A stretch of 10,942 bases of DNA, from contig JAYEHK010000139.1 of assembly GCA_034659475.1 (NCBI GenBank), positions 1 through 10,942 on the forward strand. The letters are read 5' to 3'. Position numbers and translations under genes: made by a program. The notes below the pieces were generated by a model that worked only from the letters and a program-made list of their open reading frames with translations, ran no database searches and was not told where the DNA came from. This DNA is from JAYEHK01 sp034659475. GTDB taxonomy: Bacteria > Bacillota > Syntrophomonadia > Syntrophomonadales > Syntrophomonadaceae. Positions 6,052-10,942 of this stretch are shown here, in pieces (the stretch's first letter is position 1; each line of letters starts with the position of its first letter).

Positions 6052-6456
6052 GTGCAGATTACTCGACAAACCGAGTATGCGATTCGAACGATATTGGAAC
6101 TTGCCAGAAGTGAGACAGGGGAACTTCTTTCAACAAGAGTTATTTCGGAACGTCAGGACATTCCGGAGGATTTTTTGAAAAAGACCATACAACTGCTTAA
6201 TTATGCTGGGCTTGTGAGTACCCAGCGGGGGGTTCAAGGAGGGGTAAGATTAGCAAAAGACCCCCATGAAATTACCCTGGTTGATATTATTACGGCTATC
6301 GAGGGACCTATTGCTATCAATGTATGCCTCGCACCAGACTTCCAGTGCCCGAACAGAGAAACCTGTGTGATTTCCCCTTTATTGGCTCGAGCGCAGCATG
6401 CTTTCTTACAGGAACTGCGGAAAGAAACGCTGGCTGATCTTGCTGCGAAGGGATAG
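6052..6456 (+). CDS. Rrf2-family transcriptional regulator with three conserved-type cysteines
   Basis: DNA-binding regulator of the Rrf2 family, which includes IscR, NsrR, RsrR and CymR. Members sense Fe-S status, nitric oxide, redox or cysteine supply. The 134-residue protein starts MQITRQTEYAIRTILELA, the classic family N-terminus. The winged helix-turn-helix follows (about residues 24-68: LLSTRVISERQDIPEDFLKK, then LVSTQRGVQGGVRLA). Cys92, Cys99 and Cys105 have a C-x6-C-x5-C spacing, in the place where IscR and NsrR hold an Fe-S cluster; CymR-type proteins lack these cysteines. A cluster-binding sensor is therefore likely. The GTG start at 6052 has GGAGTGAGG just upstream. It has its own sigma-A promoter with a candidate operator over the transcription start. 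A second copy of that operator lies 22 bases after its stop, ahead of the CGGC gene. The signal it senses cannot be told from sequence. Confidence 0.9.
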   Translation: MQITRQTEYAIRTILELARSETGELLSTRVISERQDIPEDFLKKTIQLLNYAGLVSTQRGVQGGVRLAKDPHEITLVDIITAIEGPIAINVCLAPDFQCPNRETCVISPLLARAQHAFLQELRKETLADLAAKG

Positions 6457-6478
6457 AATATTTTTTTGCGATTAAAAG

Positions 6479-6495
6479 GGGATAAAAATAGTCCA
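6479..6495 (+). promoter_or_regulatory. Candidate Rrf2 operator, copy 2
   Basis: GGGATAAAAATAGTCCA differs from the sequence at 6017-6033 at only two positions. It lies between the Rrf2 gene and the PCP_red-CGGC gene, about 185 bases before the latter. I see no convincing promoter right at this site. The rest of the 6457-6679 gap holds a six-codon frame with a strong ribosome binding site (6566-6586) and AT-rich sequence. Confidence 0.4.
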
Positions 6496-6679
6496 GATAC
6501 AAGAACCTCTGTTTACGGAATTAATTAAGTTATCGATGAGGAATAATAAGAAAAAGGAAGGGGGTATGGACAACCGCATGCATTGAATGCCTTACGACCC
6601 TTTAAAATGATGCTTACCATGATAAAATCATAATCATATAAATGAGTGCGGGAGAGGAAAATAGTGGGAAGGTTGGGGA

Positions 6680-7198
6680 ATGACAATGCAGTGGACGGAA
6701 GAGGCGTTAAAGGAGATTGAGAAGGTACCTGGGTTTGTTCGAAAAATGGCTAAGCGGGCTGTTGAACAAGAGGTTAAGGCTAGCGGGCGAAATGAGGTTA
6801 CGGCCGAAGACGTAAAAGCAGGGCGAGATAAACATATCAAATTTGCGGAGAAGGATGAAGCGGATGAAGGAAAGGTGCGTATTGCAGTCGTACGTTGTAA
6901 TATTGTAGCTGAAGTATGTCCAGGTGTGGCTTGTTTCAAAGCCTTTAACAAACGGAAGAAGCAATTTGAAGTTTATGGAGACAATGCAGAAATAGTAGGA
7001 TTCTTTACATGTGGAGGGTGTCCGGGAAGACGAGTGTCTCGGTTGGTAGATGCTTTAATGAAACACGACCTCGATGTGGTTCATCTTTCTTCGTGTATGG
7101 TGATGGAAGGAGATTATCCTCGTTGTCCCCACAAAGATGAGATTAAACGAATCATTGAAAGCAAAGGCATAAAAGTGGTTGAAGGAACGCATCATTAA
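6680..7198 (+). CDS. Two-domain protein: PCP_red-like N-terminus fused to a CGGC domain
   Basis: A 172-residue soluble protein. Residues 5-47 (WTEEALKEIEKVPGFVRKMA, then VTAEDV) resemble the small PCP_red domain at the C-terminus of the dark-operative protochlorophyllide reductase subunit BchB/ChlB. That domain also occurs on its own in non-photosynthetic anaerobes. Residues 66-168 match the CGGC domain, a putative metal- or Fe-S-binding module of anaerobes: RCNIVAEVCPGVACF (72-86), FFTCGGCPGR (108-117), LSSCM (136-140) and PRCPHKDEI (147-155). It has seven cysteines, at 73, 80, 85, 111, 114, 139 and 149. No photosynthesis gene is nearby, so a chlorophyll role is not supported. ATG 6680 is used with GGGAAGG upstream; ATG 6686, preceded by GGGG, is an equal alternative. 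It follows an Rrf2 regulator with Fe-S-type cysteines and a shared repeat, which suggests redox or metal control. The biochemical function is unknown. Confidence 0.85.
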   Translation: MTMQWTEEALKEIEKVPGFVRKMAKRAVEQEVKASGRNEVTAEDVKAGRDKHIKFAEKDEADEGKVRIAVVRCNIVAEVCPGVACFKAFNKRKKQFEVYGDNAEIVGFFTCGGCPGRRVSRLVDALMKHDLDVVHLSSCMVMEGDYPRCPHKDEIKRIIESKGIKVVEGTHH

Positions 7199-7269
7199 AA
7201 TAGATAATTATGCATTCAAACAGGAAGATTTATTGGCTTTTGCAGGGGAATTAATTTTTAGTTTAATAT

Positions 7270-7315
7270 AACCCGGAGTCTTGCTGTTAAGAATCAAGGC
7301 TTCGGGTTTATTTTT
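7270..7315 (+). terminator. Rho-independent terminator after the CGGC gene
   Basis: The stem AACCCGGAGTCTTG (7270-7283) pairs with CAAGGCTTCGGGTT (7295-7308) over 14 positions with two G-U wobbles. An 11-base loop separates the arms, and TTTATTTTT follows. It lies about 70 bases after the stop codon, and the preceding sequence 7199-7269 is AT-rich with no gene. Confidence 0.85.
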
Positions 7316-7447
7316 GCGCCTAAAACACGATAATTTGGAGTGAAAAATGTTCTGAAGCTTACGCGATTAGGATCACTGTGTATGATTTATGGTTGTTGTG
7401 TTTACAATAAAATAACCTTAAATATGATCGAAGAGAGGATTTGGATT

Positions 7448-8347
7448 ATGTACCCTATTATGCCAATGGTAGGTCAGCAAACACAAACCAGTGAAAAAAT
7501 CATTGCTTTTCCAGATCAGCAGCAAAATCAACAGCCGGGTATAGAAAGCACTATGAATCCCCGACCGATTTATGAGAACCCTGAATATAAGGGAAGTGGT
7601 AAACTTCTGGATAAAGTTGCGGTTGTTACAGGGGGAGACAGTGGCATTGGGCGAGCGGTAGCGATTGCATTTGCCAGCGAAGGTGCAGATCTGGTAATCC
7701 CTTACCTGAGCGAAACGCAGGATGCCATGGAAACGCAGAGCAGAATCCTTCAACTGGGCCGAAAATGTCTGCTTTTACCGGGGGATTTACGCGAGGAGGC
7801 TTTTTGCAACACTGTCATTGATCAATGTGTACAATCATTTGGGCGTCTTGATATTCTGGTAAACAATCATGGGGTATTACTGTCTAAAAAAAGCATTACT
7901 GAAATAACAGCGGAGCAGCTTGAATGGACGTTTTGCAGCAATGTTTATCCTGCTTTTTATTTATCAAAAGCAGCACTTGCTCATCTTAAAACCGGGAGTG
8001 TAATTATTAACACCGTTTCGGTTACGGCCTTTAAAGGGAATGAAGAACTCCTCGACTATTCAGCGAGCAAGGGAGCTCTGGTAGCGTTTACCCGCTCGTT
8101 GTCGCTTGCATTGAACGGAGCTGGTATACGGGTTAATGCAGTGTCACCTGGACCCGTTTGGACACCGTTAATTCCAGCAGGTTTCCCGGTCGAAAACGTT
8201 AAAACTTTTGGTACTGATACACCTATCCAGCGGGCTGCCCAACCATTTGAAATGGCTGGGGCTTATGTGTACCTGGCATCTGATGATTCCGGATACATGT
8301 CCGGGCAAATTCTCCATGTAAATGGAGGGGTGATTCTGGGAGCGTGA
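7448..8347 (+). CDS. Short-chain dehydrogenase/reductase, YhxC/YdaD-like
   Basis: NAD(P)-dependent oxidoreductase of the classical SDR fold; the substrate is unknown. The N-terminal tail (FPDQQQNQQPGIESTMNPRP, 21-40) matches the extension of the Bacillus YhxC/YdaD group, several of which are stress-linked. Cofactor motif TGGDSGIGRA is at 61-70. The catalytic set is Asn165, Ser191, Tyr204 and Lys208 (YSASK, 204-208). The usual NNAG/NNAA motif reads NNHG (139-142), a mild deviation. The C-terminal YLASDDSGYMSGQILHVNGG (275-294) is standard. I start at ATG 7448 because GAGAGGA (7433-7439) sits eight bases upstream and the N-terminus fits the family. An in-frame GTG at 7340 would add 36 residues rich in Cys, Leu and Ile, which is less likely. 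The gene stands alone between two terminators. No clear promoter is visible in the 130 bases upstream. Confidence 0.9.
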   Translation: MYPIMPMVGQQTQTSEKIIAFPDQQQNQQPGIESTMNPRPIYENPEYKGSGKLLDKVAVVTGGDSGIGRAVAIAFASEGADLVIPYLSETQDAMETQSRILQLGRKCLLLPGDLREEAFCNTVIDQCVQSFGRLDILVNNHGVLLSKKSITEITAEQLEWTFCSNVYPAFYLSKAALAHLKTGSVIINTVSVTAFKGNEELLDYSASKGALVAFTRSLSLALNGAGIRVNAVSPGPVWTPLIPAGFPVENVKTFGTDTPIQRAAQPFEMAGAYVYLASDDSGYMSGQILHVNGGVILGA

Positions 8348-8382
8348 TTTCAGCAACCAATGTAATAAGATAATAATCAGCG

Positions 8383-8423
8383 GACCGGCAGAAGAAAGAC
8401 AAACCTTCTACCGGTCTTTTTTT
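8383..8423 (+). terminator. Rho-independent terminator of the SDR gene
   Basis: GACCGGCAGAAG (8383-8394) pairs with CTTCTACCGGTC (8405-8416) over 12 positions with one C-A mismatch. Seven T follow. It begins 36 bases after the stop codon. Confidence 0.88.
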
Positions 8424-8686
8424 GATGCACAAAGATTCCGAAATAATTATGGGAATAAAACAAAATTTTTACAAAAATCAGGATATCCTTTTTTGACTGT
8501 ACAAGGAAGGAAATGAGGAATATAGGTTTCTTCTTAGTTATTTCATGAGACTCCAGCTTAAGGATATAAAACCAATGGAAAATATTACATAGCGAATTGA
8601 GCAGGGATTTGTAATAAAATGTTGAAACATGGTTATGTTAACTTTTTTACAAAAAAAGAATTAAAAAGGAAAGGACAGATTAGAAA
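8424..8686. other. AT-rich leader region of the secreted hydrolase gene
   Basis: This stretch contains no convincing gene. A small inverted repeat, AACAT-GGTT-ATGTT (8626-8639), lies about 50 bases before the start codon and might be regulatory. I could not find a -35/-10 pair with good spacing. TTGACT near 8493 and TAAAAT at 8615-8620 each lack a partner. Expression control of the downstream gene is therefore unresolved. Confidence 0.4.
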
Positions 8687-9769
8687 ATGAAAAAAATGAT
8701 AGCGAAGAAAAGGATTAGTATTATCGCCTGTGTGTTAGCTCTGTTGATGTTTTCTTCCACAATTATTGCTCCAATGGAAGCAGAGGCAGCGATTTACGCG
8801 AATTACACAATAAGTGGCGGAACTTACTCAACTACCAGTTACTTTAACAGTTCAGACAGTGTTGTCAGCAACCCTACTTCTACGGATTCTACAGCTACGG
8901 AGGAGTCCCAATCCGGTACAACGCAGGACACATCTTCCAGCAGCAGTTCCGATTCATCTTACATAATTGTATCGTCATCAGGTGTCACTTATCAGTATTA
9001 CCCGGAAAGCAATTTCTATAAACGGGTGAACACACAAGATACCCAAACAAAACCGACCGAAAGTGATGAACAGGAGCAACCACAGCAAACGGATAAGCAA
9101 TCGGTCACCGTTAAAAAGGTTGCCAGTGGAACCAAATATGAGACTGAGCTCTACGTAATTGAGAGCGGCAAACCCGGTCCAGTTGTTATGATTGTAGGTG
9201 GGGTGCACGGAAACGAGAAAGCAGGATACACTGCTGCTCATAAAGTAGCTGATTACAACATTACCCGGGGAACCCTGCTAGTGCTCCCTGAAGCGAATAA
9301 GCGTGCAGTTGATAGGAACAGAAGGTATGTAAAAGGGGAAGGCGATCTGAACCGTGATTTTCCAACCACCAAAAGTGGCCGTGCGGACGGAGTACTGTCC
9401 AGAGCGATTTTAAAGACTATGAAAAATTATGATGTGGACTGGGTGATGGATATGCATGAAGGGTATGATTACTCCAAAAAGACTACCTCCAGTTCGGTTG
9501 GACAATCTATTATCTACTATCCATCAAGCAAAATGACGCCTTTGGCCAAAGACATCGTGAACTCCTTAAATAAGAATATCAGCACTTCCTATAAAAAGTT
9601 TTCTTTGCTGCGTTATCCGGTTAAGGGAAGTCTGGCCAGATCTGCAGCCGTTGCATGCGGTGCCAACAGTTTTATCTTTGAAACCTGCAGTAAACAGAAG
9701 CTTTCTACACGGGTCAATTACCAGCTTAAAGCAGTAAATATGCTCCTGGATGATCTGAATATGCGTTAA
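8687..9769 (+). CDS. Secreted AstE/AspA-like zinc hydrolase with Ser/Thr-rich linker
   Basis: Predicted exported metal-dependent hydrolase of the succinylglutamate desuccinylase/aspartoacylase clan (M14-like carboxypeptidase fold). Residues 1-35 form a signal peptide: basic start, hydrophobic core IIACVLALLMFSSTII, and probable cleavage after AEA (32-34). Residues 36-140 are low-complexity, rich in Ser, Thr, Gln and Asp, and probably an extended linker or surface region. The catalytic domain runs from about 140 to 360: GGVHGNE (171-177) gives zinc ligands His174 and Glu177, LNRDFP (221-226) carries a substrate-binding Arg, DMHEG (255-259) gives His257, and FIFET (329-333) gives the catalytic Glu332. 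All expected residues are present, so it should be active. ATG 8687 has AAGGA at 8671-8675. No cell-wall anchor motif is visible. It stands alone, and the substrate (a peptide, an amidated amino acid or a cell-wall fragment) is unknown. Confidence 0.85.
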   Translation: MKKMIAKKRISIIACVLALLMFSSTIIAPMEAEAAIYANYTISGGTYSTTSYFNSSDSVVSNPTSTDSTATEESQSGTTQDTSSSSSSDSSYIIVSSSGVTYQYYPESNFYKRVNTQDTQTKPTESDEQEQPQQTDKQSVTVKKVASGTKYETELYVIESGKPGPVVMIVGGVHGNEKAGYTAAHKVADYNITRGTLLVLPEANKRAVDRNRRYVKGEGDLNRDFPTTKSGRADGVLSRAILKTMKNYDVDWVMDMHEGYDYSKKTTSSSVGQSIIYYPSSKMTPLAKDIVNSLNKNISTSYKKFSLLRYPVKGSLARSAAVACGANSFIFETCSKQKLSTRVNYQLKAVNMLLDDLNMR

Positions 9770-9779
9770 TTTACAAGAA

Positions 9780-9810
9780 AAGAGGAGAGGTTGTGGCCTC
9801 TCCTCTTTTT
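9780..9810 (+). terminator. Terminator after the hydrolase gene, possibly bidirectional
   Basis: A perfect 11-pair stem, AAGAGGAGAGG (9780-9790) with CCTCTCCTCTT (9797-9807), closes the loop TTGTGG. It is followed by T (9806-9810) and preceded by AAAA on the other strand. It lies between two convergent genes, so it may also stop transcription from the TetR gene on the minus strand, though its T-run in that direction is short. Confidence 0.88.
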
Positions 9811-9870
9811 CATTGTTTTTAGTCTGTATACATTGATCCACCGCATTAGAATATTTTTCCGATTAAAGAT

Positions 9871-10440
9871 TTATTTGATACCTGCTTCCCGCAGATATGA
9901 CATCACCATCTTTTGAAAAAGTTCAGACTGTTCTTCAAATGAAACAGAATCAGGAAATACCAGACGGTGATAAATCAGACCATTAAAAAAGATAGCAATG
10001 AGGAACCCATACTTGGGTTCAATACCTACTACTTCTGCAATCCCATTCCCGTAATAATGATCGGCTTCTTTCATGAGTTCGAAAGTGTTTTCCAATCCAT
10101 AATGCCGATAATAATCAATGGTTAACAGAACGATATCCTGATACCAGTCTTCTTTTTCCATTATGTAATCACAAAAAGCTTTGATACGTTCTTCTGCTGG
10201 TGTGTTTTCATCGATGTGTTCTATGGCTTCGGACATATCATGTCTACTGGCCAATTTCAGCATGTGTTCCAGGATAGATTTTTTAGACGGAAAATAATGA
10301 TAGAGGGTACCTGTTGATACGTCTAGCTCTCGGGCAATCTCGCGCATGGTTACATCGGCGTATCCGCGTTTGGCGAAATGATCAAAGTACTTTTGAATCA
10401 ACTCTTCTCGGTAGGCATCATGATCAACAATTTTTGGCAT
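9871..10440 (-). CDS. TetR/AcrR-family transcriptional regulator
   Basis: One-component repressor of 189 residues, a normal family length. The N-terminal DNA-binding domain is clear (about 10-57): FAKRGYADVTMREIARELDVSTGTLYHYFPSKKSIL, with the helix-turn-helix at roughly 31-50 and the usual LYHYF. The C-terminal three-quarters form the helical ligand-binding and dimer domain. It is divergent at sequence level and gives no clue to the ligand. ATG (10440-10438) is preceded by GAGGC six bases upstream. The upstream AT-rich region holds a perfect TTGACA on the minus strand and a 17-bp near-repeat, so self-regulation is plausible. The target is not obvious: no efflux pump or fatty-acid gene is adjacent inside the window, and the divergent gene is a HigB toxin that should be controlled by its own antitoxin. 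Confidence 0.9.
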   Translation of the reverse strand: MPKIVDHDAYREELIQKYFDHFAKRGYADVTMREIARELDVSTGTLYHYFPSKKSILEHMLKLASRHDMSEAIEHIDENTPAEERIKAFCDYIMEKEDWYQDIVLLTIDYYRHYGLENTFELMKEADHYYGNGIAEVVGIEPKYGFLIAIFFNGLIYHRLVFPDSVSFEEQSELFQKMVMSYLREAGIK

Positions 10441-10452
10441 CGTATCGCCTCA

Positions 10453-10499
10453 CAATATAAAAAATTATTTAAATTGCCTGTTCAATATAAAAAAATATT
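10453..10499. repeat. Near-identical 17-bp direct repeats upstream of the TetR gene
   Basis: CAATATAAAAAATTATT (10453-10469) and CAATATAAAAAAATATT (10483-10499) match at 16 of 17 positions and are 30 bases apart. The first lies in an imperfect 24-bp palindrome (10453-10476, 10 of 12 symmetric pairs). The second contains AATAT and ATATT as inverted ends. They sit between the TetR start codon and its likely promoter, a normal place for an autoregulatory operator. The AT-richness means chance similarity is possible. Confidence 0.4.
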
Positions 10500-10502
10500 A
10501 CA

Positions 10503-10536
10503 ATTTATACTTACCATTAGGGAGTGTTTTTGTCAA
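10503..10536 (-). promoter_or_regulatory. Possible promoter of the TetR gene
   Basis: On the minus strand a perfect TTGACA (10536-10531) is followed by a TAAGTATAAAT stretch (10513-10503). The best -10 (TATAAA) is 21 bases away, longer than ideal; alternatives at 17-18 bases are poor matches. Transcription would give a leader of 50-60 bases that includes the 17-bp repeats. Confidence 0.4.
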
Positions 10537-10573
10537 TGGCTCTCTTTATGTTTTTATTCAAATCTTCCCATAC

Positions 10574-10604
10574 TAACGTTTGACGTTACTAACGATAAAC
10601 GTTA
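10574..10604. promoter_or_regulatory. Tandem 15-bp palindromic operators overlapping the toxin promoter
   Basis: TAACGTTTGACGTTA (10574-10588) and TAACGATAAACGTTA (10590-10604) are two TAACG-N5-CGTTA palindromes, one base apart and 16 bp centre to centre. The outer halves also form a perfect 12-bp inverted repeat (10570-10581 with 10597-10608). They cover the -35 and touch the -10 of the higB promoter. A repressor, most likely the antitoxin HigA or its complex with HigB, would occlude the promoter. TetR binding is the alternative. Confidence 0.75.
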
Positions 10605-10608
10605 GTAT
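10580..10608 (+). promoter_or_regulatory. Promoter of the HigB-type toxin gene
   Basis: TTGACG (10580-10585) and TAGTAT (10603-10608) are separated by exactly 17 bases. The expected start of transcription, six to seven bases after the -10, falls at about 10614-10616, that is on the ATG itself. The transcript would be leaderless or nearly so. Confidence 0.6.
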
Positions 10609-10614
10609 ATAACT

Positions 10615-10896
10615 ATGATAATAAGCTTCAAAAACAAAGACACAGAATCCATTTTTAAGGGGGTGTTAGCAAAGAAGTTACCACATGACATCCAACAGGT
10701 AGCCAGAAGAAAACTAATAATGCTTGACAGTTCTCACAGGCTTGCTGACCTCAAAGCACCACCGTCCAACCATCTAGAGAAGATGGAAAAATATCGAAAA
10801 GGAGATTGGAATATTCGAATTAATGACCAGTTTAGGATTGTGTTTACGTGGACGGATGGAAATTGTTATGATGTAGAAATTATCGATTATCATTAA
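10615..10896 (+). CDS. higB: HigB-type toxin (RelE superfamily mRNA interferase)
   Basis: Ribosome-dependent mRNA-cleaving toxin of the host-inhibition-of-growth family, normally neutralised by a HigA antitoxin encoded just downstream. The 93 residues match the family end to end: MIISFKNKDTESIFKG at the start, KLPHDIQQVARRKLIMLDSS (21-40), LADLKAPPSNHLEKM (43-57), GDWNIRINDQFRIVFTW (63-79) and the C-terminal VEIIDYH (87-93). Arg68, Arg74 and the terminal His93 fall where catalytic or RNA-binding residues are expected. The ATG at 10615 is fixed by this homology, yet there is no Shine-Dalgarno sequence before it, and the promoter -10 ends only six bases upstream. After the stop, 46 AT-rich bases end with TTAGGAGTGT at the window edge, a ribosome binding site for the next gene, presumably higA. 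The toxin-first order is typical of HigBA. Confidence 0.9.
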   Translation: MIISFKNKDTESIFKGVLAKKLPHDIQQVARRKLIMLDSSHRLADLKAPPSNHLEKMEKYRKGDWNIRINDQFRIVFTWTDGNCYDVEIIDYH

Positions 10897-10933
10897 AAAT
10901 GGAGATATTAATATAGAGAATTATTATTTAATT

Positions 10934-10942
10934 TAGGAGTGT
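10934..10942 (+). promoter_or_regulatory. Ribosome binding site of the next gene (presumed higA)
   Basis: TAGGAGTGT at the very end of the window is a good Shine-Dalgarno match, placed about 40 bases after the higB stop. The start codon would fall just beyond 10942. The identity of the gene as the antitoxin is inferred from gene order only. Confidence 0.5.

Noticed and set aside
6680..7198. A chlorophyll biosynthesis role for the PCP_red-containing protein
   Set aside because: Only the short helical domain is shared with BchB; the catalytic nitrogenase-like part is missing and no pigment genes are nearby.
8512..8550. Eleven-codon frame (ATG after AAGGAAGG) upstream of the hydrolase gene
   Set aside because: Too short and composition too ordinary to support; no sign of a leader-peptide attenuator structure after it.
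10378..10605. Plus-strand frame of 75 codons between TetR and higB
   Set aside because: It begins inside the TetR gene on the opposite strand, crosses the promoter and operator region, and has no family resemblance.

Overview
The window looks like a chromosomal stretch from an anaerobic or facultative, endospore-forming Firmicute. My best guess is the Clostridia/Peptococcaceae side, such as a Desulfotomaculum or Desulfitobacterium relative. The reasons are strong AGGAGG-type ribosome binding sites, frequent TTG and GTG starts, a pair of CotF-like spore coat genes, an Rrf2 regulator with Fe-S-type cysteines, and a cysteine-rich CGGC protein typical of anaerobes. The taxonomic call is inference only.

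Layout. Positions 1-338 hold no gene. They hold a G/C-skewed imperfect hairpin and six tandem 8-bp repeats. A glycerate kinase (minus strand, 339-1475) is divergent from a DEAD-box RNA helicase with a C-terminal DbpA-type RNA-binding domain (1759-3339). A terminator follows, and its loop appears to contain the -35 box of the next promoter. That promoter would drive a two-gene ABC exporter of the FetAB type (3460-4957). Positions 4958-5343 are again repeat-rich: the 8-bp repeats in the opposite orientation, a long near-perfect hairpin, and the terminator of the coat genes. Two small coat genes run on the minus strand (5344-5804); the upstream one has 59 codons and a TTG start and is easily missed.

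An Rrf2 regulator (6052-6456) follows, bracketed by two 17-bp sequences that match at 15 positions. Next comes a PCP_red-CGGC two-domain protein (6680-7198), then a terminator. A short-chain dehydrogenase of the YhxC/YdaD type (7448-8347) and a secreted AstE/AspA-like zinc hydrolase with a Ser/Thr-rich linker (8687-9769) each end at a clear terminator. The right end has a TetR regulator (minus, 9871-10440) and, divergent from it, a HigB-type toxin (10615-10896). The toxin has no ribosome binding site, and its promoter lies inside two tandem 15-bp palindromes. Its expected HigA antitoxin would begin just outside the window, where a ribosome binding site is already visible.

The most interesting items are the leaderless-looking toxin promoter inside tandem operators, the Rrf2 repeat pair next to the PCP_red-CGGC fusion (a possible redox or Fe-S regulon), the overlooked coat gene, and the intergenic repeat families at both ends of the glycerate kinase-fetB block. 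I see no CRISPR array, transposase, tRNA or rRNA.
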